Shown here: one piece after another, positions 53,221 to 61,452 of the stretch
Layout of the letters: every line of letters starts with the position of its first letter
Position numbering within the stretch: the stretch's first letter is position 1
The notes under the pieces: model-generated
Databases searched by the model: none
Told to the model about the DNA's origin: nothing
The model's input: the letters and a program-made list of their open reading frames with translations, nothing else
Assembly: GCF_003112555.1 (NCBI RefSeq)
Contig: NZ_BEWB01000015.1
Coordinates: 1 to 64,000 of the forward strand
Direction of reading: 5' to 3'
DNA: 64,000 bases
Origin: Streptomyces coelicoflavus
GTDB taxonomy: Bacteria > Actinomycetota > Actinomycetes > Streptomycetales > Streptomycetaceae
Translations under genes and position numbers: made by a program

Positions 53221-53626
53221 TCCGGTGCGAAGCCCGTCGTCGATGACGTGGTCGCGGCGCCGGAGGAGGACCCGCGCGGCTCGGCGTTCGGGTCCAGCGA
53301 GCTGCCGCTGGCCCTGGCCGGTGTGATCGCCGGCGCCGGCGTCACCCTGCTGGGACTGCGCGGTTCGCGTGCCGTCGTCGCCCTCGCCGGTGCGGCATCC
53401 GGCATCGGCCTCGTCGGCGCCGCGATCACGGACAGCTGGCTCGGCGTCCTCGGCGGCACCTGGTGGGCGGAGGCCGGGGCCTACGCCCTGACGGCGCTGG
53501 CAGGCAGCGCGGTGGTGGCCGGGTGCGCTGCCGTGCTCGGAACCGCCGGGATCGGCCTGGGAGCCGTGATCAACGTCTTCCTCGGCAACCCGTTCTCCGG
53601 CGTCACCACCGCACCGGAGATGAGCG
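53221..53626 (+). pseudogene. Fragment of a YhgE/ABC-permease-like membrane protein
   Basis: The frame reads KPVVDDVVAAPEEDPRGSAFGSSELPLALAG and then four membrane helices ending GLGAVINVFLGNPFSGVTTAPE (both read in parts). This is the middle of an actinobacterial membrane protein whose usual N-terminal half and final helix are missing. The 5' break abuts the Tn3 transposase remnant; the 3' end runs into unrelated sequence. It looks like a deletion scar. Confidence 0.65.
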
Positions 53627-53717
53627 AGGACAGTGAGGGCCGTGAGGTGCCGTTCTCCCGTCTTCCGCGATCACGGCGATGCGTGCGCCGGCGCGCAGCG
53701 CGAGCGCCGGCACCGGG

Positions 53718-54746
53718 TTACTCGGTGCCATCGGCCGGCAGGCGCTCCGGCAGTCCGAGCCGCGGGAACCGGTCGGCGTGGAAGGTGGTGATCTCGGTGA
53801 TCGCCCCGCCGGTAACGCGCAGGACGTCGATCGTCAGCGGCAGGTACGCGCCCTCGGACCGCTGCCAGAGGTAGAAGGCCAGGGCGGGCTGCCGGTTCAC
53901 CGAGGTGGGAACGGCGCGCAGGCCGGTCATGCCCTCGAAGCCGCTCTCGACCAGGAAGTCCACCACCGCGTCGCGGCCGACGTACAGGCCGGGCGTGGGC
54001 GGCATCGAGAAGCGGACGTCGTCCCGCAGCATCGAGGCGAGCGCCTTGACGTCCGTGGCCACGCTGGCCTCGGTGTAGCGGTGCACCAGCTCGCGCATGG
54101 TGGCGTCCTCCTCTCCGCCGGTCCAGTCCTGCCGCTCCGCGGGCAGGTGTTCGCGCATCCCGGCCCGGGCGCGTTGCAACGCGCTGTTCACGGAGTTGAC
54201 GGAGTCGCCGAGGAGTTCCGCGACGTCCTTCGCCGGCCAGCCGAGCACGTCCCGCAGGATCAGTACGGCCCGCGGGCGCGGCGCGAGGTGCTGGACCGCG
54301 ACCAGGTACGCCAGCTCGATCGTCTCCCGCGCGACGGCGAGGGCCTCCGGCTCGTCCGCGCCGCCCGCGGGCAGTTCGTCGAGCAGCCGGTCCGGGTACG
54401 GCTGCAGCCACCGCGCCTCGCCGCCGGTCGCGGGCTCGGGGCGGCGCTTGGCGAGCAGGTCCAGGCAGGCGTTGGTGGCGATCCGGTACAGCCAGGCCCG
54501 GAACGTCGACCGCCCCTGGAAGGTCTCCCGCCGCCGCCAGGCACGCAGGAACGTCTCCTGCACGGTGTCCTCGGCGTCCTCGAACGACCCGAGCATCCGG
54601 TAGCAGTGCACGTGCAGCTCCCGCCGGTGCCGCTCGGCCAGCCCCGAGAACCCCGACTCGTCGGTCCCGCCCAGACCGCGCGCATCCGGCCCGCTCGTAC
54701 CCGGCCCGCTCATACCCGGCTCCTCCAGCATGGTGCCCGCGCTCAT
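53718..54746 (-). CDS. ECF sigma factor with C-terminal SnoaL-like domain (SigJ type)
   Basis: This 342-residue protein has sigma region 2 (HCYRMLGSFEDAEDTVQETFLRAW, read in parts, then FRAWLYRIATNACLDLL), region 4 (LPRAVLILRDVLGWPAKDVAELLG-like) and a SnoaL/NTF2-like tail (TEASVATDVKALASMLRDDVRF and VTGGAITEITTFH). Such tails replace anti-sigma factors as regulators in ECF41/56-type sigmas. ATG 54746 is favoured by GGAAGGA eight bases upstream. No anti-sigma gene is adjacent, as expected for this group. Confidence 0.87.
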   Translation of the reverse strand: MSAGTMLEEPGMSGPGTSGPDARGLGGTDESGFSGLAERHRRELHVHCYRMLGSFEDAEDTVQETFLRAWRRRETFQGRSTFRAWLYRIATNACLDLLAKRRPEPATGGEARWLQPYPDRLLDELPAGGADEPEALAVARETIELAYLVAVQHLAPRPRAVLILRDVLGWPAKDVAELLGDSVNSVNSALQRARAGMREHLPAERQDWTGGEEDATMRELVHRYTEASVATDVKALASMLRDDVRFSMPPTPGLYVGRDAVVDFLVESGFEGMTGLRAVPTSVNRQPALAFYLWQRSEGAYLPLTIDVLRVTGGAITEITTFHADRFPRLGLPERLPADGTE

Positions 54747-54911
54747 CGCGTCATCCTTCCGTCTTCCGTCTTCCGTCTCACCCTGTCCGGTCATACATGT
54801 GACGGCTGCGGTCGCGAGAACTCATCACCAGGGTCGGTCGGCACCGCTGAGCGGCCGGCATGCCCCGCCGTCCAGGCCGGCGAACGGCCGGGCGGCCACA
54901 GATCCCTTTTC

Positions 54912-54940
54912 TTGAGCGTTCGATCCAGATACGTTACGGT
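54912..54940 (+). promoter_or_regulatory. Promoter of the TetR gene at 54947
   Basis: TTGAGC (54912-54917), 17 bases, then TACGGT (54935-54940), six bases before the ATG. The -35 and -10 both fit well, and the short leader suggests a near-leaderless transcript. Confidence 0.55.
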
Positions 54941-54946
54941 GAGGCC

Positions 54947-55525
54947 ATGGCGAGGACCCGGGAGTTCGACACGGAAGCGGCGGTGAGCCGCGCGATGGAG
55001 CTGTTCTGGACGCGCGGCTACGAGGCCACCTCGGTGCGCGACCTGACCGGACACCTGGGGATCGGACAGGGGTCCCTGTATGCCGCGTTCGGCGACAAGG
55101 ACGGCCTGTACCGGGCGGCACTGGAGCACTACCGCACCACCCTCGCGGCGGCCGCCCTGCGCAGTCTGGAGGAGGGTGCGGACGCCCGGTCGGCGATCCG
55201 CGCGATGCTGGTCGAGCGGGTCCGGATCGCCGTGGCGGACGACGGCCGGGGCTGCCTGGTGGTCAACGCCGCCTGCGAGCGCCTGCCGGAGGACGCGGCG
55301 ACCCGGCGCACCGTGCGCGACATGCAGGACGCCGGCCGGGAGGCGCTCGCCGAAGTGCTGCGGGTCGCGGCGGAGCGGGGCGAGATCGCGGAGCGGCACG
55401 ACCCGTACGCCCTCGCCGCTTTCCTCGTCACCTTCCTCAACGGACTGCTGGTCTCCGCGAAGATCACGCCGGACGTCCGCACCCTCGAGCCCCTCGTGGA
55501 GGTCGCGCTGGCCGCCCTCGACTGA
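54947..55525 (+). CDS. TetR-family regulator
   Basis: The 192-residue protein has a TetR HTH (EAAVSRAMELFWTRGYEATSV, read in parts, then LTGHLGIGQGSLYAAFGDKDGLYRAAL). The helical ligand domain includes CLVVNAACERLPED, similar to AcrR/YxaF-like members with a C-terminal TetR_C_16 fold. GGTGAGG lies just before the ATG. The epoxide-hydrolase-like gene follows 100 bases downstream on the same strand and may be co-regulated. Confidence 0.88.
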   Translation: MARTREFDTEAAVSRAMELFWTRGYEATSVRDLTGHLGIGQGSLYAAFGDKDGLYRAALEHYRTTLAAAALRSLEEGADARSAIRAMLVERVRIAVADDGRGCLVVNAACERLPEDAATRRTVRDMQDAGREALAEVLRVAAERGEIAERHDPYALAAFLVTFLNGLLVSAKITPDVRTLEPLVEVALAALD

Positions 55526-55628
55526 CTTTTTCATGCCCGGAATCTGTAACAGACGATCCAGAAAATCACCCCGCCCTGACACCCCACTGCCACCCGCATC
55601 GCGACGCACACCGAGAAGGTTGACGAAC

Positions 55629-56510
55629 ATGATGTTCGACCACGAAGGAACGCCCGTCCGCACGGGCCGGGCCGCCGTGAACGGAACGAGCCTGCACTAC
55701 CGCACAGCCGGGTCCGGCCCCGCGGTGGTGCTCCTGCACGGCGTACCCAAGACCGGCTACCACTGGCGCCACCTCGTTCCCGAACTGACGCCCCACTACA
55801 CCGTCGTCGTGCCGGACCTCCGCGGTCTGGGCGACTCCGCCCGGCCGTCGGACGGCTACGACTCCGCGACCATGAGCGACGACATCGCCGAGCTGATGAA
55901 CCACCTCGGACACCGGACGTACGCCGTGGCGGGCGAGGACTGGGGAGCGGTGATCGGCTACCAGCTCGCCGCCCGCCACCGCGACCGCGTCACCGCTCTC
56001 GTGTTCGCCGAGGCGCTGTTCCCCGGATTCGGCTTCGAGGACCACACGGCCCTCACCCCCGAGAACGTCTCCAGCGGCATGCACCTGTGGCATCTGGGCT
56101 TCTACTTCCAGCCCGACGTACCCGAGATGCTGATCGCCGGACACGAGCGCGAGCTGATCACCTACATGATCAAGTACGAGCGCGGCCGGCCCGACAGCGC
56201 CACCCCCGACGCGGTCGACGAATACGTGCGCTGCTACTCCATGCCCGGTGGCATCCGCGCGATGCTCTCCGTCTACCGGGCCATGCTCGTCGACGCCGAA
56301 CAGAACCGGCGGACCGCAGAGAAGAAGCTGGACATCCCGGTCCTGGCGCTGGGCGGATCCGCGTTCATCGGCGACCGCAACGAGGCCCAGATGCGGCTCA
56401 TGGCTCACGACGTCACCGGGCACGTCTTCGACGCCGGCCACGACCTCGCGGAGGAAGTGCCCGACGAGATGGCCGACGTCCTCCTGCCGTTCCTGGCCAC
56501 GCACCGGTAA
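55629..56510 (+). CDS. Alpha/beta hydrolase, epoxide hydrolase-like
   Basis: This 293-residue protein has the oxyanion loop HGVPKTGYHWRHL, the nucleophile elbow GEDWGA (Asp nucleophile) and a cap with Tyr (EYVRCYSMPGG). The catalytic His is in FDAGHDLAEEVPDE and ends the fold. An Asp-Trp elbow is seen in epoxide hydrolases and haloalkane dehalogenases; the HGxP oxyanion motif favours epoxide hydrolase. The first of two adjacent ATGs was taken; GAGAAGG lies upstream. Confidence 0.84.
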   Translation: MMFDHEGTPVRTGRAAVNGTSLHYRTAGSGPAVVLLHGVPKTGYHWRHLVPELTPHYTVVVPDLRGLGDSARPSDGYDSATMSDDIAELMNHLGHRTYAVAGEDWGAVIGYQLAARHRDRVTALVFAEALFPGFGFEDHTALTPENVSSGMHLWHLGFYFQPDVPEMLIAGHERELITYMIKYERGRPDSATPDAVDEYVRCYSMPGGIRAMLSVYRAMLVDAEQNRRTAEKKLDIPVLALGGSAFIGDRNEAQMRLMAHDVTGHVFDAGHDLAEEVPDEMADVLLPFLATHR

Positions 56511-56554
56511 CCGCACCCGGCCGCCGGGGCCGGCGGACGGCCGGGGCAGGTCCG

Positions 56555-56905
56555 TCAGCCCAGCAGTGCGAGCAGCCGTCCCAGCGCCTCCATGACGGGC
56601 CTGCCCACCTCGCCCACGGTCGCCGCGATCTGTGAGACGGAGGCGAGGACCATGCCGCGCTCACGCAGGGCGGCCCGGTCGGGGGTGAGCTCGGGCAGCG
56701 CGTCCGCCACCGTCCGGGCCTGGTCCGGGGAGAGCTCCGGGCGCAGGTCCTCGAGGAGGCGGGTGAGGTCCGTGACGGCGGCCTGGAGTTCGGCGTCCTG
56801 AGCGGTGCCGTCGTTGTGGAGGACGGTGCCGTGGTTGATGCCGATGACCTTCTCGCCGCCGTTCACATTGACGACGTCTCCGTAGTAGTTCGATGTGTCG
56901 CTCAC
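56555..56905 (-). CDS. Small helical protein with N-terminal amyloid-like motif
   Basis: The 116-residue protein starts with NYYGDVVNVNGGEKVIGI (residues 6-23), a Gly/Asn/Val pattern like the amyloid signalling motifs of Streptomyces NLR and effector genes. A predicted helical bundle of about 80 residues follows (LQAAVTDLTRLLEDLRPELS to VMEALGRLLALLG). The adjacent upstream gene carries the same motif at its C-terminus. The start overlaps that gene's stop (GTGA). Confidence 0.68.
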   Translation of the reverse strand: MSDTSNYYGDVVNVNGGEKVIGINHGTVLHNDGTAQDAELQAAVTDLTRLLEDLRPELSPDQARTVADALPELTPDRAALRERGMVLASVSQIAATVGEVGRPVMEALGRLLALLG

Positions 56906-57525
56906 AGCTTGATCCCCGTGTTTCCCCTGCCGCCGTTCATGTTGACGACGGAACCGAAGTTGTTCGTGGTGTTGTACTGCTCGAGGACCGCGGAGAACTC
57001 GAATTCGGGGTGGTCCATCGCGTACACGATCTGCCCGGCGATCGCCCGCAGTTCATCCATGGTCGGCAGGGTCAGGACCACCCTGGAACCGCTGTTCAGC
57101 TCGACGACGAGGACCGGCTTCCTCGACCGGAACAGCACGGCGCAGACAACGGCCAGGGCGAGCACCGCCCAGATGCCCGGGATCGCGGTGCCGTCCCCGT
57201 CCGTGGGGTCGCCCCTGGCGGAGACCAGGAAGACGATGAGCGCCAGCAGCAGGAAGTAGACGCCGGCCTTGCCCCAGGCGGGTTTCAGCCTGAACACTTC
57301 GACCCAGCTGACGTTGCGCACCGGAACCGCCGCCGAACCCACCCACAGGATCTGCCGCTGGACCCGGAGTTCCAGCGGCTTTCCCCTGCGGGGAGGCAGC
57401 GGCATCGGCGGTATCTGCGGTGTCTGAGGAGGAGGCTGCTGCGGCGGCTGAGACGGGGGCCGGGGCGGCGGAAGCGGCGGCGGAGGCCCGGGAGGTGGTA
57501 CGCCATTGCCGCCTGTGTGGTCCAT
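56902..57525 (-). CDS. DUF6232-like membrane protein with C-terminal amyloid-like motif
   Basis: This 207-residue protein has a Pro-rich N-terminus, a short beta segment (ELRVQRQILWVGSAAVPVRNV), two membrane helices (about 95-115 and 128-146) and a cytosolic helix. It ends in NNFGSVVNMNGGRGNTGI (188-205). The body resembles actinobacterial DUF6232. The tail matches the N-terminus of the downstream 116-residue protein at about 10 of 18 positions. ATG 57525 was chosen because GGGGGG precedes it. Confidence 0.72.
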   Translation of the reverse strand: MDHTGGNGVPPPGPPPPLPPPRPPSQPPQQPPPQTPQIPPMPLPPRRGKPLELRVQRQILWVGSAAVPVRNVSWVEVFRLKPAWGKAGVYFLLLALIVFLVSARGDPTDGDGTAIPGIWAVLALAVVCAVLFRSRKPVLVVELNSGSRVVLTLPTMDELRAIAGQIVYAMDHPEFEFSAVLEQYNTTNNFGSVVNMNGGRGNTGIKL

Positions 57526-57734
57526 GGTCCCCCCGTGCTGTCGCCACAACGTGCTGTCGTCACAACCACCTGCGGGGCGCGCGCAGTGCACGTGGCGCAG
57601 GAGCATCATTAAGCCTGTGCGGGATCTGGGACGGCAGACGAGATACGGCCAAACCTTCGCCCTGCACCCGCTCCTGCTCCTGCTCCTGCACCGGAAGCGG
57701 CCCCCGGGCCTCGACCCGTCCGGGATCATGAAGG

Positions 57735-58628
57735 ATGCTTCCGGACGACTGGCACCTCACCCACGACGTCGACGACTTCCTCGCCCGGGCCGGGGACTTC
57801 CTCCGCTCGCGCGCCGCCCTGCACAACACGCCGCTGACGGACCTCGAGAAGCTGCGGACGAGCAGCGGGGCGGCCGGTCGGCACGCCGGCACCGCCGTCT
57901 TCGGCCTGCTGGAGTCGGAGGGCGGGGTCCGCGCCGTCTTCTACCTCACTCCCCCGGGGCGCCTGGGCCTGACACCCCTGTCCGCCAAGGAGACCGGGAC
58001 CCTCGCCGCCCGCCTGGCCTCCCTCGGGCACGCCCCCGCCCACGTCATCGCGGACCACGCCACCGCCGGCGCGTTCGCGACGTCGTGGCAGCGGCACACG
58101 GGGGTGCCGTCGGTGCCGTTCTGGCGGACGCATCTCTATCGCCTCGGCACGCTCACCCCGCCGCGGCCGCGCCCCGGGGGCCGGGGCCGCCTCACCACCG
58201 GAGAGGACCGCGAGCAAGTCGTCCGCTGGTGCCGTGAGTTCTGCGTCGACGTCGGGGAGCGGCACTCCCTCGGCCTGATCGACGCCGGTTCCTTCGAGGA
58301 CTCGCGCTTCGGCGACCGGCACTTCACGTTCTGGGAGACCCCGGACGGCACCCCCGTGTCGATGGCCGCCTCGACCACGGTCGTCGGCGGCATGGTCCGG
58401 GTGGACCCCGTCTACACCCCGGCCCGCCATCGGGGGCGCGGGTACGCGGGAGCCGTGACGTTCGAGGCGAGCAGGGCCGCGCAGGCCGCGGGGGCGACGG
58501 ACGTGGTCCTGTTCACCGACCCGGACAACCCCACCAGCAACGCCCTCTACCGGCGCCTGGGGTACGTCCACGTCGACGACTTCGCCGGGTACAGGTTCTC
58601 CTACGGTGCTGCGGAGGGCGCCGGGTGA
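57735..58628 (+). CDS. GNAT-family acetyltransferase
   Basis: The 297-residue protein has a C-terminal GNAT domain with the acetyl-CoA loop RVDPVYTPARHRGRGYAGAVT and the strand-helix DVVLFTDPDNPTSNALYRRLGY. The N-terminal 150 residues resemble the degenerate second GNAT half seen in two-domain actinobacterial enzymes. Substrate unknown. The start ATG lies just after the (CCTGCTC)-rich stretch 57670-57695. Confidence 0.85.
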   Translation: MLPDDWHLTHDVDDFLARAGDFLRSRAALHNTPLTDLEKLRTSSGAAGRHAGTAVFGLLESEGGVRAVFYLTPPGRLGLTPLSAKETGTLAARLASLGHAPAHVIADHATAGAFATSWQRHTGVPSVPFWRTHLYRLGTLTPPRPRPGGRGRLTTGEDREQVVRWCREFCVDVGERHSLGLIDAGSFEDSRFGDRHFTFWETPDGTPVSMAASTTVVGGMVRVDPVYTPARHRGRGYAGAVTFEASRAAQAAGATDVVLFTDPDNPTSNALYRRLGYVHVDDFAGYRFSYGAAEGAG

Positions 58629-58659
58629 GGGTCGTCGCCGGAGAGCGTGGCCGCTGCGC

Positions 58660-59034
58660 TCAGGTGGGGTTCAGCGGGGTGATCCCGGTGCCCGTGTACA
58701 GGTCGGGCTCGAGGGACAGGACGGTGAGGGGGTCGCCCGCCTTGACGGCGTTCCAGGCGATCGCCGCCGTGTGGGCGACGGGCCAGTCGACGTCGGGCCA
58801 GCTCATCGCGTCGGTGGCGTGCGCGGCGGTGAACGGGGCGCTCTCCGCGTACCGCAGGGAGGCCGCGTGGGTGCCGGCCCCGGCGACGCGCCGCTCGGCG
58901 GCCACGACGGCCAGGGACGGGACGATGACGCGGCCCGTGCCGCGTGAGGCCTCGATGTAGAGGCCGGTGAAGAAGGGATCCGCCCGGTACAGGGCGGCCA
59001 GGGCGGTGTGGTCCAGGACGGCCGTCAGGTTCAC
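58660..59034 (-). CDS. PIN-domain toxin of a VapBC-like pair
   Basis: This 124-residue protein has a PIN-like layout: an N-terminal strand with Asp (NLTAVLDHTALAALY), an internal acidic Glu (VVAAERRV) and a later Asp (SWPDVDWPVAHTAAI). Such RNases act on tRNA or mRNA. The GTG start overlaps the antitoxin stop (GTGA), the usual antitoxin-first order. The acidic residues are fewer than in canonical VapC, so activity is uncertain. Confidence 0.68.
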   Translation of the reverse strand: MNLTAVLDHTALAALYRADPFFTGLYIEASRGTGRVIVPSLAVVAAERRVAGAGTHAASLRYAESAPFTAAHATDAMSWPDVDWPVAHTAAIAWNAVKAGDPLTVLSLEPDLYTGTGITPLNPT

Positions 59035-59285
59035 GCGGCGGCGCCGCCCTGGTGGGCGCGGATCCTCGCCCAGGCGGCCCGGCCGGCCTGCTGGACCTGG
59101 TCGCTGTACTCCACTCCCAGCTCACGGGCCGCCTCGGCGGCGCGCTCGTCCCGTTCCGCCCGGGTGAGCTCGCGGGAGGCGAGCTCTTCCAGCAGCTCGG
59201 TGATGGTCGTACCCCGCTCCTCGGCGAGGACCCGCAGCCGGTCGCGCACGTCCTCGCTGGTCTTGATGCTCGTCGGCTTGCTCAT
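59031..59285 (-). CDS. Antitoxin of the VapBC-like pair
   Basis: The 84-residue product has an N-terminal ribbon-helix-helix pattern (TSIKTSEDVRDRLRVLAEERGTTITELLEEL, read in parts) and an acidic/helical tail that would wrap the toxin. The ATG at 59285 lies eight bases from a perfect palindrome that would be its operator. The longer frame to 59351 would read through that operator. Confidence 0.75.
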   Translation of the reverse strand: MSKPTSIKTSEDVRDRLRVLAEERGTTITELLEELASRELTRAERDERAAEAARELGVEYSDQVQQAGRAAWARIRAHQGGAAA

Positions 59286-59293
59286 GGCGTCGA

Positions 59294-59310
59294 TTCTACC
59301 GCCGGTAGAA
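59294..59310. promoter_or_regulatory. Operator palindrome of the toxin-antitoxin operon
   Basis: TTCTACCGCCGGTAGAA is a perfect 17-bp palindrome directly upstream of the antitoxin gene, in the place expected for autorepression by an RHH antitoxin-toxin complex. Confidence 0.72.
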
Positions 59311-59372
59311 CGGAACGGGAGTGCCCGGTCCGACATGGGCGGCGCGGCCACGCCGGTCGGGGATTCGCCCAG

Positions 59373-59430
59373 TCCTCGGTCACTGCTCCTCGGTCACTGC
59401 TCCTCGGTCACTCCTCATTGGTCACTCCTC
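59373..59430. repeat. Short tandem repeat downstream of a TetR gene
   Basis: Two perfect and two partial units of TCCTCGGTCACTGC run into the 3' end of the leftward TetR gene (stop at 59422). The repeat probably arose by slippage and extends the last codons of the protein in some copies. Confidence 0.7.
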
Positions 59431-60036
59431 GTCGGCCGGGCCTTGCGGGGGCGGGCCGGAGGCCAGGACTTTGGTGACGAAGTGCGCCAGCTGCTGCCGC
59501 ATGCTTTCCCGCGCCAGGTGCTCTTCCCGAACCAGGTGTTCGACGAGGTCGGCTCGTGTGGCCGCCAGCAGGGCGTGGGCGGTGAAGCCGCTGTCGGTCA
59601 GGCCGGGGATCTGCTCCAGTACGGCGCGGAGCAGGCCGTGCCACCGCTCGTAGTGCTCCGCCCGGTACGGGCTGCCGCTCCCGTCCTCCTCCAGGGCCAG
59701 CGCCAGGCGCCGGTTGTCGAGCTTGAAGCACAGGACGGCGTCGAGCAGGGCGGGTACGCGCTCCCGCGGCGGGGTCGCGGGCCCCAGGGGCGGCGGGCCG
59801 GTCTCGATGGCCTGCCCGACCGGTTCGAGCCGTGACTCGTACAGCGCGCGGAGCAGCCCGGCGCGATCGCCGAAGGCCCGGAAGAGCGTGCCCTTGCCGA
59901 CGCCGGCCGCGGCCGCGACGTCGGCCATGGTGACGTCCTCGGGGCTCTCCCGGCGGGTGAAGAGGGCGTCGGCGGCCGCGAGCACGGCCTTCCGGTTGCG
60001 GATGGCGTCCTTGCGGGACGACTGGCGTTCGGGCAC
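59422..60036 (-). CDS. TetR-family regulator
   Basis: This 204-residue protein has a TetR HTH (RKAVLAAADALFTRRESPEDVTM, read in parts, then VAAAAGVGKGTLFRAFGDRAGLLRAL) and a helical ligand domain. GTG 60036 follows GGAAGGAG. Two palindromes in the 86-base gap to the divergent SnoaL-like gene are its probable operators, so it likely represses itself and the two-gene operon opposite. Confidence 0.88.
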   Translation of the reverse strand: MPERQSSRKDAIRNRKAVLAAADALFTRRESPEDVTMADVAAAAGVGKGTLFRAFGDRAGLLRALYESRLEPVGQAIETGPPPLGPATPPRERVPALLDAVLCFKLDNRRLALALEEDGSGSPYRAEHYERWHGLLRAVLEQIPGLTDSGFTAHALLAATRADLVEHLVREEHLARESMRQQLAHFVTKVLASGPPPQGPADEE

Positions 60037-60057
60037 GCCGCTCCTTCCGTTTGTAAA

Positions 60058-60099
60058 ACGGACCGGCGGTCCGTATCGTCGAAACGGACCCTGGGTCCG
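60058..60099. promoter_or_regulatory. Twin operators between TetR and SnoaL genes
   Basis: ACGGACCGGCGGTCCGT (60058-60074) and CGGACCCTGGGTCCG (60085-60099) are palindromes with a common CGGACC half-site, 26 bases apart centre to centre. They lie in the divergent promoter region. Confidence 0.75.
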
Positions 60100-60122
60100 G
60101 ATTCTTTGACTGGAGGATACCC

Positions 60123-60548
60123 ATGTCCGCACCGACTTCCCCGGCGGATCTGTACCGCCACAGCCTGCGGCTGCTGCTCGACAAGGACATCTCCGCGTGG
60201 GTCGCCCTGTGGGCCGAGGACGGCCTCATGGAGTTCCCCTTCGCCCCCGAGGGCTGGCCCAGGCGCCTGGAGGGCAGGGAGGCCGTCGCCGCCTACATGC
60301 GCCACTACCCCGACCACATCGACCTGCACGACTTCCCCGACCTGCGGATCCACCGGACCACCGATCCGCAGACCATCGTGGCCGAGATGCGCGGCGTCGG
60401 CCGCCTGGTGGAGAGCGACGCCCCCTACGACATGACCTACATCGCCGTCGTGACCGTTCGGGACGGACACATCACCTCCTACCGCGACTACTGGAACCCC
60501 CTCGCCGTCCAGCAGCCCGGCGCCGACTTCACCGGGAGCAGCCGATGA
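60123..60548 (+). CDS. SnoaL/NTF2-like protein
   Basis: The 141-residue protein has the NTF2-like pattern (LLLDKDISAWVALWAEDGLMEFPFAP, read in parts, then GREAVAAYM and VTVRDGHITSYRDYWNPLAV). It is a small cone-shaped fold used by ketosteroid-isomerase-like enzymes and cyclases. It is expressed with the NmrA-like gene (ATGA overlap) under control of the divergent TetR gene. Confidence 0.86.
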   Translation: MSAPTSPADLYRHSLRLLLDKDISAWVALWAEDGLMEFPFAPEGWPRRLEGREAVAAYMRHYPDHIDLHDFPDLRIHRTTDPQTIVAEMRGVGRLVESDAPYDMTYIAVVTVRDGHITSYRDYWNPLAVQQPGADFTGSSR

Positions 60549-61393
60549 CCACCACCGGCACCACGCTGGTCATCGGCGCCACCGGCACCACCGGAAGCCG
60601 CACCGCCGCACGGCTGACGGCCGCGGGCCACCGTGTCAGAGCCGCCGGCCGCCGGGCCACCCCGGTCGCCGGCGCCGAGCCGGTCCCCTTCGACTGGCAC
60701 GTCCCCGCCACCCACGCGGCCGCCCTCGACGGCGTCGACCGCGTCTACCTCGTACCGCCCGTGGGCGACTCCGACCCCGCGGCGGCCATGCTGCCGTTCC
60801 TCCGGCAGGCCCGCACGGCCGGCGTGCACCGCGCGGTGCTGCTGAGCTCCTCGGCCATCCCCGAGGGAGGCCCGGCGGTGGGAGCGGTGCACCAGGCCCT
60901 GCCCGGTCTGTTCGAACAGTGGGCGGTACTGCGGCCCTCGTGGTTCATGCAGAACTTCACCGGCACGCACGCCCATGCCCGGAGCATCCGCGAGGAGGGC
61001 GTCATCCGGACCGCCGCCGAAGGCGGACGCGTCGGTTTCGTCGATGCCGAGGACATCGCGGCCGTCGCCGTCCGCGCCCTGACCGACGGGCAGGCCCCCA
61101 ACACCGATCTCGTCCTCACCGGACCCGAGGCACTGAGCCACGACGACATCGCCGCGATGATCACCGAGGTCACCGGCCGGGCCGTGATCCATCGCCGGCT
61201 GCCCCACGAGCGGATACGCGACCGCCTCGCGACGCAGGTGCCGGTGGAGTTCGCCGCCATGCTGGCCGACCTGGACCGTGCCATCGCCTCAGGGGCGGAG
61301 GACCGCGTCACCGACACCGTCCAACGCCTCACCGGCCGGCCCCCGCGCGCCTTCCGGGCCCTCCTCGAGGAGGAGATGCGACGCGGCGGCTGA
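60545..61393 (+). CDS. NmrA-like NAD(P)-binding protein
   Basis: This 282-residue protein has the Rossmann motif LVIGATGTTGSRTAARLTAAGH. Its central elements are typical of NmrA-like atypical short-chain dehydrogenases: RVYLVPPVGD, AVLLSSSAIPEGG, LRPSWFMQNF and the DAEDIAAVAVRAL segment. Members reduce quinones or sense redox state (QOR2, NmrA). It overlaps the SnoaL-like gene by four bases. Confidence 0.87.
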   Translation: MTTTGTTLVIGATGTTGSRTAARLTAAGHRVRAAGRRATPVAGAEPVPFDWHVPATHAAALDGVDRVYLVPPVGDSDPAAAMLPFLRQARTAGVHRAVLLSSSAIPEGGPAVGAVHQALPGLFEQWAVLRPSWFMQNFTGTHAHARSIREEGVIRTAAEGGRVGFVDAEDIAAVAVRALTDGQAPNTDLVLTGPEALSHDDIAAMITEVTGRAVIHRRLPHERIRDRLATQVPVEFAAMLADLDRAIASGAEDRVTDTVQRLTGRPPRAFRALLEEEMRRGG

Positions 61394-61452
61394 GGCCCTT
61401 CAGGACCTCGCCGCCCGCCCCCGGCCGGCCGCGGGCCCGCCGGGGCGGCGTG

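Noticed and set aside
53627..53717. Extension of the membrane-protein frame to 53874
   Set aside because: After TTAPE the product becomes Arg-rich and overlaps the end of the ECF sigma gene, so it is random read-through.
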